Assembly (NCBI GenBank): GCA_035517615.1
Contig: DATIYM010000004.1
Coordinates: forward strand, 1 to 64,000
Length of the DNA: 64,000 nucleotides
Source of the DNA: AG25 sp035517615
GTDB taxonomy: Bacteria; Gemmatimonadota; Gemmatimonadetes; Gemmatimonadales; GWC2-71-9
Direction of reading: 5' to 3'
The notes under the pieces were generated by a model. It searched no databases and was not told where the DNA came from. It saw only the letters and a list, made by a program, of their open reading frames with translations. Shown piece after piece: positions 46,451 to 54,922 of the stretch (position 1 is the stretch's first letter; the number at the start of each line of letters is the position of its first letter). A program made the position numbers and the translations under genes.

Positions 46451-47839
46451 GTGAACGAGGACCTGCTCGCACGTCTCGCCGCGCATCGCACGATCGGCAG
46501 CGCCCCGAGGCCAGAGCTCGAGTGGCTCGCCGCGCACGGCACGCTCGACCGGTTCCAGGCCGGACAGTACGTCGTGCACAAGGGCGAACCTGTCCTGGGG
46601 CTCTACATCGTGCTGAAGGGCCATATCACCCATTTCACGGATCAGGGCGGCGCGTGGCGCAAGGTCATCGAGTGGCGTGATGGGGACGTCACCGGGCGAC
46701 TTCCCTATTCGCGCATGACCGTGTCGCCCGGCAACTCGCTGGTCGAAGAAGCCACCGACGCGCTGCGCATCGATCCGCGCGACGTCGTCGATCTGCCCAC
46801 GCAGTGCCCGCAGGTGACCGCGTTACTCGTCCACGTGATGGTCGATCGGGCACGCACGTTTCAGTCGAGCGATCTCCAGTTCGAGAAACTGGCATCGCTC
46901 GGGAAACTGGCGGCGGGGCTGGCGCACGAGTTGAACAATCCGGCGTCTGCGGCGGCGCGAAGCGCACGGCTCATCACGGACATGCTGGCCGAGTCCGATA
47001 ATGCGTCGCGGGCATTGGGCGCCGCCGGTCTCACGCCGGCCGAGGTGACGCTGGGAGAGCGGATTCGCGGTGCCTGCCTCGAGACGCGAAGCGTGCAGGT
47101 GCGCACGCCACTCGAACGATCGGATCGTGAGGAGGCGCTGATCGACTGGCTCGAGGATCACGACGCCGACACGGCGTTCGCGGCGGCACTCGCGGAGACC
47201 GATGTCACGATCGAGCTGCTGGACGAGCTGGTCGGCACGCTCAGCCAGGAGAAGCTCGGCGCGACGCTGCGCTGGGTGGCGGCCGGATGCGCGGTGCGCG
47301 GGCTGGCTCGCGATATCGAACGCGCAGCCTTGCGAGTGCACAGCCTGGTGAGCGCGGTCAAGGGATTCACCTACATGGATCAGGCGAGTGTGCCGGAACC
47401 GGTGGACGTCGGGAAGGGACTGTCAGACACGCTGGCGCTGCTCGCCGCCAAGGCCCGTGGCAAATCGGCCTCGGTCACGATGGAGCTGCCGCGCGATCTC
47501 CCCCGGGTCCGCGCCATTGGCGGCGAGCTCAATCAGGTATGGGTCAACCTCATGGACAACGCGATCGACGCCGTGGGACAGGGAGGGAACGTCAAAGTCA
47601 GCGCGCTCGCGAACGGGAGCCGGGTGGTCGTGAAGGTGACCGACGACGGCCCGGGAATTCCCGCCGACCTCAAGAACCGGATCTTCGAGCCGTTCTTCAC
47701 CACGAAGCCAGTTGGGCAAGGCACCGGGCTCGGCCTCGATATCGTCCGGCGGCTGGTGGACCGGAACGCCGGGCTGATCGAGGTGGACTCGCAGCCCGGA
47801 CACACGGAATTTCGTGTGGCCCTCCCGGTCGCTACCTAG
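46451..47839 (+). CDS. histidine kinase with CRP-like sensor domain
   Basis: 462 residues; GTG start 4 bases after the flavoprotein gene. Residues 1-130 are a cyclic-nucleotide-binding-like beta-roll (LDRFQAGQYVVHKGEPVLGLYIVLKGHITHF) which lacks the canonical phosphate-cassette Arg in an obvious place. Then a HisKA dimerisation helix with His159 (LASLGKLAAGLAHELNNPASAA), a long helical insert, and the HATPase: NQVWVNLMDNAIDAVG, TDDGPGIP, FEPFFTTKPVGQGTGLGLDIVRRLV. No membrane segment, so cytosolic. With the fused regulator it forms a two-component pair, probably redox- or nucleotide-sensing (inference). Confidence 0.9.
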   Translation: MNEDLLARLAAHRTIGSAPRPELEWLAAHGTLDRFQAGQYVVHKGEPVLGLYIVLKGHITHFTDQGGAWRKVIEWRDGDVTGRLPYSRMTVSPGNSLVEEATDALRIDPRDVVDLPTQCPQVTALLVHVMVDRARTFQSSDLQFEKLASLGKLAAGLAHELNNPASAAARSARLITDMLAESDNASRALGAAGLTPAEVTLGERIRGACLETRSVQVRTPLERSDREEALIDWLEDHDADTAFAAALAETDVTIELLDELVGTLSQEKLGATLRWVAAGCAVRGLARDIERAALRVHSLVSAVKGFTYMDQASVPEPVDVGKGLSDTLALLAAKARGKSASVTMELPRDLPRVRAIGGELNQVWVNLMDNAIDAVGQGGNVKVSALANGSRVVVKVTDDGPGIPADLKNRIFEPFFTTKPVGQGTGLGLDIVRRLVDRNAGLIEVDSQPGHTEFRVALPVAT

Positions 47840-47840
47840 T

Positions 47841-47853
47841 CCTTATAATAAGG
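47841..47853. promoter_or_regulatory. CCTTAT-A-ATAAGG palindrome containing TATAAT
   Basis: CCTTAT (47841-47846) and ATAAGG (47848-47853) flank one base. The element includes a perfect TATAAT (47844-47849) but no -35 at the right distance. It lies directly after the kinase stop, 87 bases before the EIIA gene. It could be an operator-overlapped promoter or chance. Confidence 0.3.
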
Positions 47854-47883
47854 AACGGCGCCAGCACAGGCCGCTTCCCGCAT

Positions 47884-47913
47884 TTGGTTGCCGGGTCGCC
47901 AATTAACTATCTT
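47884..47913 (+). promoter_or_regulatory. possible promoter of the EIIA-aspS operon
   Basis: TTGGTT (47884-47889), an 18-base spacer, TATCTT (47908-47913); the ATG is at 47940. The surrounding segment is AT-richer than the flanks. Confidence 0.35.
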
Positions 47914-47939
47914 CAATAGGTAACGGCACTTGGCCGAGA

Positions 47940-48431
47940 ATGCGGATATCCCAGCTACTTTCCCCAGACCGGATCCGTATCCCTCTTCTGGCGTCCGATA
48001 AGGAGGGGGTCTTGCGGGAGTTGGTGGATTTGATGATGCAGGATAATGGCGGCCGTGAGGGGGGAGGAGCAGCGGGTGGCGCTGGGGGCAGCCAGGCTGA
48101 AGTGATGAATGCGATTCTCGAACGCGAGCGACAGTTTCCAACCGGCATCGGGTATGGTGTGGCGGTGCCGCATGGGAAGGCGCCTTCACTGAGTACGTTG
48201 CAGGCAGTCGCCGGGACCGCGCGGACCGCGGTTCCATATGAGACGATCGACGGAGAGCCGGTGCGCTTGTTCTTCATGCTTGCGGGGCCTGAATCGCTGG
48301 CGGGCGAACACGTCAAAGCCATCGGGCGTATTTCGCGCATCGTGCGACGTGAACCGGTGCGCGGCCGGCTGCTCGCGGCGACGACTCCCGCCGAGTTCTA
48401 CCGCGTTCTGTGCGACGCAGAGGCAACATAG
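47940..48431 (+). CDS. PTS EIIA-type (PtsN-like) protein, second copy
   Basis: 163 residues. An EIIA type-2 domain with active His78 in GIGYGVAVPHGKAP. It differs from the window's first EIIA by a Gly-rich insert (GGREGGGAAGGAGGSQ, residues 37-52) in the loop before the active-site helix. ISQLLSPDRIRIPLLASDKEGVLRELVDLM is the usual opening. No PTS permease is nearby, so a regulatory role is inferred. Its end overlaps the aspS GTG start by 22 bases. Confidence 0.85.
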   Translation: MRISQLLSPDRIRIPLLASDKEGVLRELVDLMMQDNGGREGGGAAGGAGGSQAEVMNAILERERQFPTGIGYGVAVPHGKAPSLSTLQAVAGTARTAVPYETIDGEPVRLFFMLAGPESLAGEHVKAIGRISRIVRREPVRGRLLAATTPAEFYRVLCDAEAT

Positions 48432-50209
48432 AAACGCTTCCCGCCACAACCCTCCGCTCGCATGCCTGCGGCGCGCTCCGCGCGGAGCACGCCGGTGTTC
48501 GCGTGCGCCTGGGAGGCTGGGTGCATCGCCGCCGGGACCTGGGCGGCATCGTGTTCCTCGACCTACGCGACCGTACCGGTCTGGTGCAAGTAGCCGTTGG
48601 CCCCGCTTGGGCGAGCCGCGAGACGCTCGAGGTCGCGCAGAGCCTGGGAGGCGAATCGGTAGTCATGGTCGAGGGATCCGTGACGCTGCGGCCCACGGAC
48701 GCCAAGAATCCCGACATGGCGACGGGTGACGTGGAAGTGCACGCCACGGAGCTCAAGGTGGTAAGCGTCGCCGCCACGCCGGCCATTCCGGTCGCCCGGG
48801 TCGCGGGGCGACCGGAGGAGCTGCCGGCCGAAGAGCTGCGCCTCAAGTACCGTCACCTCGACCTCCGCCGTCCCGAGCTGCAGGCCAATCTCCTGCTGCG
48901 GCACCGTCTGATGCAGCGCGCGCGGCGTACGCTCGCCGATCTGGGATTTCTCGAGATCGAGACCCCGAATCTCACCAAGCCAACGCCCGAAGGGGCACGC
49001 GACTACCTGGTCCCATCGCGCGTACACCCGGGTGAGTTCTACGCGCTCCCGCAGTCGCCGCAGATCTACAAGCAGCTGCTCATGGTGGCGGGGTTCGATC
49101 GTTATTTCCAGATCGCGCGCTGCTTCCGCGACGAAGACCTGCGCAACGATCGCCAGCCGGAATTCACGCAGATCGATCTCGAGGCGTCCTTCATCACGCA
49201 GGAGGACGTGATCGGCTTCGTCGAGACGGTGCTGGTGGGGTTGTGGGACGAAGCGGGGCAGCGGGTGACCGCGCCGTTTCCGCGGCTCGTCTATCGCGAA
49301 GCGATGGAGCGCTACGGCTCGGACAAACCCGACCTCCGCTACGATCTGCCGATCACGGATCTGACGCAGCGCGTGCGCCCGCTGAGTGTGCCGTTCTTCG
49401 AATCCGGACTCTCGAACGGCGCCCGGGTACGGGCGATCGCCGTGCGGGGTGGCGGTGTCCTGTCACGCAAGGACGTCGATCAGCTGGCGGCAACCGCGAA
49501 GGAGCTGGGCTCGAGCGGACTGGCCTGGGCCAAACGCCAGGGCGATCAGATCACGGGCTCGGTCGCCAAGCATCTGAACGCCGAGACGCTCGGCGCCATG
49601 GGCGTGAACGACGGTGATGCGGTCCTGCTCGCGGTCGGGCCCGACCGGGTGACCTCGCCGGTTTTGGATCGCGTGCGCCAGGAGCTGATTCGCCGGCTCG
49701 CGCCGCCGCCCAAAGTGGCGCACGCGTTCTGCTGGATCGTGGATTTCCCGCTGTTCGAACCCGATCCGGACACGGGGAAACCGGTGTTCGCCCATCACCC
49801 GTTCACGTCGCCGCATCCGGACGATCTGGAGCGCGTGGAACGCGATCCGTTTTCCTGCCGGGCGCTGCACTATGACGCGGTCTACAACGGCAACGAGCTG
49901 GGCTCGGGATCGATTCGGATCATCGACCCCAACGTGCAGCGGATCATTTTCCGCGAGCTGGGAATGACGCCCGACCAGGTCGACACGCGGTTTGGATTTC
50001 TGCTCAACGGCCTCGCGGCGGGCGCGCCGCCGCATGGCGGGTTTGCGATCGGGCTCGATCGCGTGGTGATGCTGCTGGCGGGTGCGGCTTCGCTGCGCGA
50101 CGTGATCGCGTTTCCCAAGACGGCCGCGGCGCGCGCGTTGTTCGAGGGGGCTCCCACGCCCGTGAGCCCGGCGGATCTCGCCGCGCTCCATCTCGAGGCG
50201 AAGCCGTGA
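48410..50209 (+). CDS. aspS: aspartyl-tRNA synthetase
   Basis: 599 residues, full bacterial length with the GAD insertion. Seen: the OB-fold GGWVHRRRDLGGIVFLDLRDRTGLVQV, class II motif 2 (FDRYFQIARCFRDEDLRNDRQPEFTQIDLEAS), the QSPQIYKQLLM aspartate-binding segment and motif 3 (GGFAIGLDRVVMLLAG). Leu follows RRRD in the anticodon-binding loop, the residue of the discriminating E. coli enzyme rather than the His of many non-discriminating ones. GTG start at 48410 inside the EIIA gene; the stop overlaps phoH. Confidence 0.97.
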   Translation: MRRRGNIETLPATTLRSHACGALRAEHAGVRVRLGGWVHRRRDLGGIVFLDLRDRTGLVQVAVGPAWASRETLEVAQSLGGESVVMVEGSVTLRPTDAKNPDMATGDVEVHATELKVVSVAATPAIPVARVAGRPEELPAEELRLKYRHLDLRRPELQANLLLRHRLMQRARRTLADLGFLEIETPNLTKPTPEGARDYLVPSRVHPGEFYALPQSPQIYKQLLMVAGFDRYFQIARCFRDEDLRNDRQPEFTQIDLEASFITQEDVIGFVETVLVGLWDEAGQRVTAPFPRLVYREAMERYGSDKPDLRYDLPITDLTQRVRPLSVPFFESGLSNGARVRAIAVRGGGVLSRKDVDQLAATAKELGSSGLAWAKRQGDQITGSVAKHLNAETLGAMGVNDGDAVLLAVGPDRVTSPVLDRVRQELIRRLAPPPKVAHAFCWIVDFPLFEPDPDTGKPVFAHHPFTSPHPDDLERVERDPFSCRALHYDAVYNGNELGSGSIRIIDPNVQRIIFRELGMTPDQVDTRFGFLLNGLAAGAPPHGGFAIGLDRVVMLLAGAASLRDVIAFPKTAAARALFEGAPTPVSPADLAALHLEAKP

Positions 50210-51159
50210 GCGACATCGTGCGCCGGCTCTCGACCGAAGGTGTGGACCCGCTTTCGCTGGCGGGCGTGAACGACGGGAATCTGGTCGAGCTGGCGCGGCG
50301 GACGGGCGTGCGTGTGTCGCTGCGCGGCGATACGCTCTCGCTCACCGGCGCGCAGACAGCAGTCGACCGCGCCACATCGGTGGCCCAGGCAATGGTCGAT
50401 CTCGCGCGCATGGGGGAGCTGCTCGGTGTGGACGACGTGAGCCGCATTGCGAGCGAGGATCCTGACGCCGTGGCGGCGCGGACCACCGAGAGCGATTACA
50501 AAATCATTCTCCCCGGGTTGCGGCGCGTGATTCAGGCGAAAACCAATGGGCAGCGCGAGTACCTCCGGTCCATCGCGCAGAACGACATCGTCATCGGGAT
50601 TGGCCCCGCCGGCACGGGCAAGACCTACCTCGCGGTGGCCGCCGCCGTCGATGCGCTGGCGCGCCGGCGGGTGCGCCGGATTGTGCTCGCCCGGCCGGCC
50701 GTCGAGGCAGGGGAGAGCCTGGGCTTCCTCCCCGGTGACGTGCAGGAAAAGGTCGATCCGTATCTCCGGCCGCTGTACGACGCGCTCGAGGACATGATGC
50801 CGCGCGACCGGGTGCAGAAAGCGATCGAGACGCGCACCATTGAGATCGCGCCGCTCGCCTACATGCGGGGGCGCACGCTCTCGGACGCGTTCGTGATCCT
50901 CGATGAGGCGCAGAACGCGACCGGCATGCAGATGAAGATGTTTCTCACCCGGCTCGGCGTGAACTCGCGTGCCGTGATCACGGGCGACAAGACGCAGATC
51001 GACCTCGCCGTGCGGGAGGATTCCGGGCTCTTGCAGGTCGAGCGCATTCTGCCCGGCATCGAAGGGATCGGGTTCATTTACCTGGAGGACGCTGACGTGG
51101 TACGCCACCGGCTAGTGCGGGACATCATCCGAGCGTACGCGGAAGACGCACAGGGCTGA
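50206..51159 (+). CDS. PhoH-family ATPase
   Basis: 317 residues from the GTG overlapping the aspS stop. A small N-terminal KH-like domain (VELARRTGVRVSLRGDTLSLTGAQTAVDRA) precedes the PhoH ATPase: Walker A GIGPAGTGKT (131-140), LARPAVEAGESLGFLPGDVQEKVDPYLRPLYDAL, Walker B FVILDEAQNAT, and TRLGVNSRAVITGDKTQIDL. It belongs to the PhoH (YbeZ) type that accompanies ybeY; ybeY is found one gene downstream, after the 7TM-HD gene, the same order as in Bacillus. Likely in RNA/ribosome maturation. Confidence 0.93.
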   Translation: MSDIVRRLSTEGVDPLSLAGVNDGNLVELARRTGVRVSLRGDTLSLTGAQTAVDRATSVAQAMVDLARMGELLGVDDVSRIASEDPDAVAARTTESDYKIILPGLRRVIQAKTNGQREYLRSIAQNDIVIGIGPAGTGKTYLAVAAAVDALARRRVRRIVLARPAVEAGESLGFLPGDVQEKVDPYLRPLYDALEDMMPRDRVQKAIETRTIEIAPLAYMRGRTLSDAFVILDEAQNATGMQMKMFLTRLGVNSRAVITGDKTQIDLAVREDSGLLQVERILPGIEGIGFIYLEDADVVRHRLVRDIIRAYAEDAQG

Positions 51160-51160
51160 C

Positions 51161-53329
51161 GTGACACTGCCCACGCGCGCGCAAATCCGGTATCACGGTG
51201 ATCGCTGGGCCTGGGTCCCCGTGCTCGCCTTGTTCACGTATCTCGTGTTTCCTTCGAGCGCGATCGACGTCGCACCGCAGATCGACCCGGGCCAGGTGGC
51301 CGACCACGACGTGATCGCCCCGTTCACGTTCTCCGTCAACAAGAGCGACGACGAGGTCGCGCAGGATGCGGAGGAACTGGCGGCCGCCGTCAAGCCGATC
51401 TACGAGTTCAATCAGCGCGCGCTCGACAGCACGACCTCGGCCATGCACACCTTTTTCGACCGGCTCGACGGCGCCGCCGGACAGGGGGCGCTGGGGATCG
51501 CGCGCGCGGCGCATGATTTCGGGCTCACGCTCACCCCGGAGGAGGCGAGCTACCTCGCGAACACGAAGAAGCGCCGGCAAGTCGAGCAGTCGCTCTCGGA
51601 TCTGTTCGATCGCACGCTCGACCTTGGTGTGACGAGTCCGGGCGTGCTCCAGGTCGAAGCGTCCGCCGAAATCACCATCCGGCGCCATTCGTCGGAAACG
51701 TCCGTGCCGCGGGCGCAGGTGCTCACGTACACGCAGTATCTCGCGCGAGCCCGGAACGCGCATCCTGACAAAGGGCTGGCGGCGGCCGATGCCGTGTACA
51801 TCAGGCTCGCGGGCCGGTTTTTCCGGCCCACCCTCACGCCCAACGAGCACGAGACCGAGCGGCGCCGTGACGAGCTGCGCCGCAGCGTGGACCGCACCAA
51901 ATACGTCGTGCGCGCGGGCGACCGGATCGTGGCGGCCCACGAGGTGGTCACGAGCGAGACGCACGAGCGGCTCGCCGCCCTGCAGCAGGAGCTGCTGCGG
52001 CGCGGGGCGGCCACGAGCCACTCGGTGCTCGGCGCGCTGGGCGCGATCCTGCAAGACGGGCTCGTGCTCGGAATCTTCTGGGTGCTGCTGCTGTTCTACC
52101 GTCGCGAGACGTACCGCGAGCAGCGACAGGTCGCGGTGGTTGCGGCGCTATTCGCCGCCGCGATCGGCGGCGGCGGTGCCATCGCGCACTGGGTGCCCGA
52201 GCATCCCGTGCTGATTCCCCTGCCGTTCACCGCGATGATGCTGAGCGTGTTGTTCAACGGCCGAGTATCGATGATCGCCGCCATGATCCTGGCGATCGTG
52301 ATCGGCACGCAACCGGTGTTTCACGATTCGCCGGCGCTGTTTTTCTGCGTCGTCGGGGGTGTGTGTGCGGCGCTGTCGATTCGCGTGCTGCGGCGGCGCA
52401 GTCACCTGGCCGTGGTGGGCCTCATGGTGGGAGCAGGATATCTCGTGGGCGCCGTGGCGGTCGGACTGGCAGGTGAGTGGAGCGTGAGCGAGATCGTGCT
52501 GCGGGCGGTGTGGGGCAGCGTGAACGGCCTCGTCTCCGCGGGACTCGCGCTGCTGCTGCTTCCCGTGGTCGAATCGCTCACGGGCATTACGACGGATCTG
52601 TCGCTGCTCGAGCTGCTCGATCCCAGCCGGCCGCTGTTACGCCGGCTGTCGGTCGAGGCTCCGGGCACGTTCCAGCACAGCATCGCGATGGCCAATCTGG
52701 TCGAAGCGGCGTGCAATCAGGTGGGGGCGAACGGGCTGCTGGGCCGCGTGGGGTGCTACTACCACGATATCGGCAAGATCAACAATCCGCTGTACTTCGT
52801 CGAAAATCAGACGCGCGGCAACCCGCATGACCGGCTGGACCCGCACAAGTCGGCAGAGATCATCAAGGCGCACGTGACGGACGGACTCGCGCTCGCGGAG
52901 GCGGCGCGCCTGCCGGCCGTGGTGGCGGCGTTCATTCCCGAGCATCACGGCACGACGGAGATCACGTACTTCCTCGATCGCGCCAAGAAGAGCGGGATCG
53001 CACCGGCGCGCCCGGTCGACTACACCTATCCGGGGCCCAAACCGCGCTCGATCGAGACGGCCATCACCATGCTCGCGGACTCGGTCGAGGCCTCGCTGCG
53101 CGTGCTCGAAGACCTGACGCCGCGAAAGATCGAGGAGGCCATCGAGCACATCGTGCGCACCAAGATCAGTCAGGGGCAGCTCGACGACGCGCCGATCACA
53201 CTCCAGCAGATCAACCTCGTGAAGGCCGAGTTCGTGCGGAGTATTTCGGCGATGCATCACAGCCGGATCGATTACCCGGAGACGAGTGGCGGGATCTCGG
53301 CGACCTGGCAGCCGGCCGCGAAAGGTTGA
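51161..53329 (+). CDS. 7TM-HD domain protein (PgpH/YqfF-like)
   Basis: 722 residues. An N-terminal TM helix, an extracytoplasmic 7TMR-HDED-type domain (about 45-300), seven TM helices (about 305-480) and a C-terminal HD domain with FQHSIAMANLVEAA, YYHDIGKINNPLYFVENQ (His535-Asp536), IIKAHVTDG and PEHHGTTEITYFLDRA. This is the architecture of PgpH, a c-di-AMP phosphodiesterase in Listeria; the gene sits between phoH and ybeY as in Firmicutes. c-di-AMP hydrolysis is inferred from family membership. GTG start one base after the phoH stop. Confidence 0.92.
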   Translation: MTLPTRAQIRYHGDRWAWVPVLALFTYLVFPSSAIDVAPQIDPGQVADHDVIAPFTFSVNKSDDEVAQDAEELAAAVKPIYEFNQRALDSTTSAMHTFFDRLDGAAGQGALGIARAAHDFGLTLTPEEASYLANTKKRRQVEQSLSDLFDRTLDLGVTSPGVLQVEASAEITIRRHSSETSVPRAQVLTYTQYLARARNAHPDKGLAAADAVYIRLAGRFFRPTLTPNEHETERRRDELRRSVDRTKYVVRAGDRIVAAHEVVTSETHERLAALQQELLRRGAATSHSVLGALGAILQDGLVLGIFWVLLLFYRRETYREQRQVAVVAALFAAAIGGGGAIAHWVPEHPVLIPLPFTAMMLSVLFNGRVSMIAAMILAIVIGTQPVFHDSPALFFCVVGGVCAALSIRVLRRRSHLAVVGLMVGAGYLVGAVAVGLAGEWSVSEIVLRAVWGSVNGLVSAGLALLLLPVVESLTGITTDLSLLELLDPSRPLLRRLSVEAPGTFQHSIAMANLVEAACNQVGANGLLGRVGCYYHDIGKINNPLYFVENQTRGNPHDRLDPHKSAEIIKAHVTDGLALAEAARLPAVVAAFIPEHHGTTEITYFLDRAKKSGIAPARPVDYTYPGPKPRSIETAITMLADSVEASLRVLEDLTPRKIEEAIEHIVRTKISQGQLDDAPITLQQINLVKAEFVRSISAMHHSRIDYPETSGGISATWQPAAKG

Positions 53330-53747
53330 GCGGCGGCTGGCTCGCGCTGCCGCCTTAGTCCTCGCATGGGAGAAGGCGCGCGCCCGGCGCACGCGCATCG
53401 AGCTCACGCTGCTCGCTCCCGCCGCCATGCGCGGGTTGAATCGGCGGGCCACCGGGCGGCGCGGGATTACCGATGTGCTGGCGTTTGCGCTGCCGCAGCC
53501 CGACGGAACCATCCTCGGCGACGTATACCTCAGCAGAGCCGCCGCCCGGGACTGGGTTCGGAGGAACGGGGGAAGCGGGAAGGGGGAAGCGGGAAGGGTG
53601 GAGGAGGAGCTGGTGCGACTCGCCGTTCACGGCACCCTGCACGTGCTGGGATACGATCATCCTGAGGGCGACCACCGCACGCGTTCGGCGATGTGGCGGC
53701 GTCAGGAGCGCTACGTGAAGCGCCTGTTGCGCACGAGCGATTCATGA
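53286..53747 (+). CDS. ybeY: endoribonuclease YbeY (rRNA maturation factor)
   Basis: 153 residues from the GTG at 53286, 44 bases inside the end of the previous gene; no better start exists. The zinc site HGTLHVLGYDHPEGDH (His115, His119, His125) is complete, and GITDVLAFALP, GDVYLS match. A low-complexity insert (RRNGGSGKGEAGRVE, coded by a repeated GGGAAG stretch at 53568-53600) extends the loop before the zinc helix. Acts in 16S rRNA 3' processing and ribosome quality control. Confidence 0.92.
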   Translation: MAGSRRPGSRPRKVERRLARAAALVLAWEKARARRTRIELTLLAPAAMRGLNRRATGRRGITDVLAFALPQPDGTILGDVYLSRAAARDWVRRNGGSGKGEAGRVEEELVRLAVHGTLHVLGYDHPEGDHRTRSAMWRRQERYVKRLLRTSDS

Positions 53748-54922
53748 TGGGCGCCAGCGCTCTCACGTTTGCCGGCGCGCTGTTCACGTTCGCCGCTGCG
53801 CTGTGGGCGGGTCTCCTCGCCCTGGGCGAAGAAGCGGCGGTCGGAGAAGCGCTGCATACCCTGGGCGATGCGCCGCCCGCCACGATCGGGGCGCGGGTTC
53901 CGCTCCACCGCGCCCTGCACGTCGGCCGTCTGGCGTTGCTCGTCCTGGGCGCAGTGGCGGCTGCCGACGTGCTCGACTGGTGGCATCGAGCCTGGAACCA
54001 GGCGGTGCTCGACCTCGCGCTTGCGGCCGGGTTGCTGTTCATCGTAGGCGATGCGCTGCCCCGGAGCATCGCGCGCCTTGCTCCCGAAGTGGCGCAGGCC
54101 GCGCTGCCGGTCGCCCGCCGTACGCTCGCGCCGTTTCAGCCGCTCTTCTGGCTGCTGGCCTGGGTCGATCGCGCGCTGCACACCCTGATCACGCGGCGCG
54201 CGCCGGTGGATGCCGATCTCGGGACGACACAGCGCGACATTCTGCTCGGCGTGTTCACGCTGGCCGACACGACCGTGGCGGAAGTCATGACGCCGCGGCT
54301 CGACATGATCGCCGTCGATCACACGGCGCCGCTCGCGGAGGTCGTGGAGCGGTTCAAGGAGAGCGCGCACTCGCGGCTTCCGGTGTACGATGGCACGCCC
54401 GACAATCTCATCGGCATCGTGTTCGCCAAGGATCTCGTGACCCTCTCGATGGGATTGGGTGCTTCGAGCGGCACGTGGCAATCGTGCGTCCGCCCCGCGT
54501 CCTACGTCCCCGAATCCAAGACCCTCGACAATCAGCTGCGCGATTTTCAGCGCGGCCCGGCGCACCTCGCGATCGTGGTCGATGAATTCGGCGGAACATC
54601 AGGGCTGATCACGCTCGAGGATATCCTCGAGGAAGTGGTGGGCGAGATCCGCGACGAGCGCGACGTGGAAGTCGCGCCGGCCATCAAAGCGGACGGCGAT
54701 CGCTACTGGGTCGATGGCCGCGTCACGCTCGACGATCTCTCCGCCGCGCTGGGCCGCCCGTTCGAGCATCCCGACGTGTCGACGGTCGGCGGCCTGATCT
54801 ACTCCGCCCTGGGCCGCGTGCCGCGACCCGGCGAAGAGCTGACGCTCGACGGCTTCCGTGTGGTGGTCGAGCGCGTCGACCGGCGCCGGGTCACGCGCGT
54901 GTACTTCGAGAAGCAGCCATGA
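53744..54922 (+). CDS. CNNM/CorC-type CBS-domain membrane protein 1
   Basis: 392 residues from the ATG overlapping the ybeY stop. Three or four TM helices (5-25, 60-80, 95-112 and weakly 140-155) form a divergent DUF21-like region, then two CBS domains (VAEVMTPRLDMIAVDHTAPLAEVVERFKESAHSRLPVYDGTPDNLIGIVFAKDL; AHLAIVVDEFGGTSGLITLEDILEEVVGEIRDE) and a CorC/HlyC C-terminal domain (RYWVDGRVTLDDLSAALG, STVGGLIYSALGRVPRPGEE). Proteins of this type are linked to Mg/Co efflux and resistance. The membrane part is poorly conserved. Confidence 0.85.
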   Translation: MMGASALTFAGALFTFAAALWAGLLALGEEAAVGEALHTLGDAPPATIGARVPLHRALHVGRLALLVLGAVAAADVLDWWHRAWNQAVLDLALAAGLLFIVGDALPRSIARLAPEVAQAALPVARRTLAPFQPLFWLLAWVDRALHTLITRRAPVDADLGTTQRDILLGVFTLADTTVAEVMTPRLDMIAVDHTAPLAEVVERFKESAHSRLPVYDGTPDNLIGIVFAKDLVTLSMGLGASSGTWQSCVRPASYVPESKTLDNQLRDFQRGPAHLAIVVDEFGGTSGLITLEDILEEVVGEIRDERDVEVAPAIKADGDRYWVDGRVTLDDLSAALGRPFEHPDVSTVGGLIYSALGRVPRPGEELTLDGFRVVVERVDRRRVTRVYFEKQP

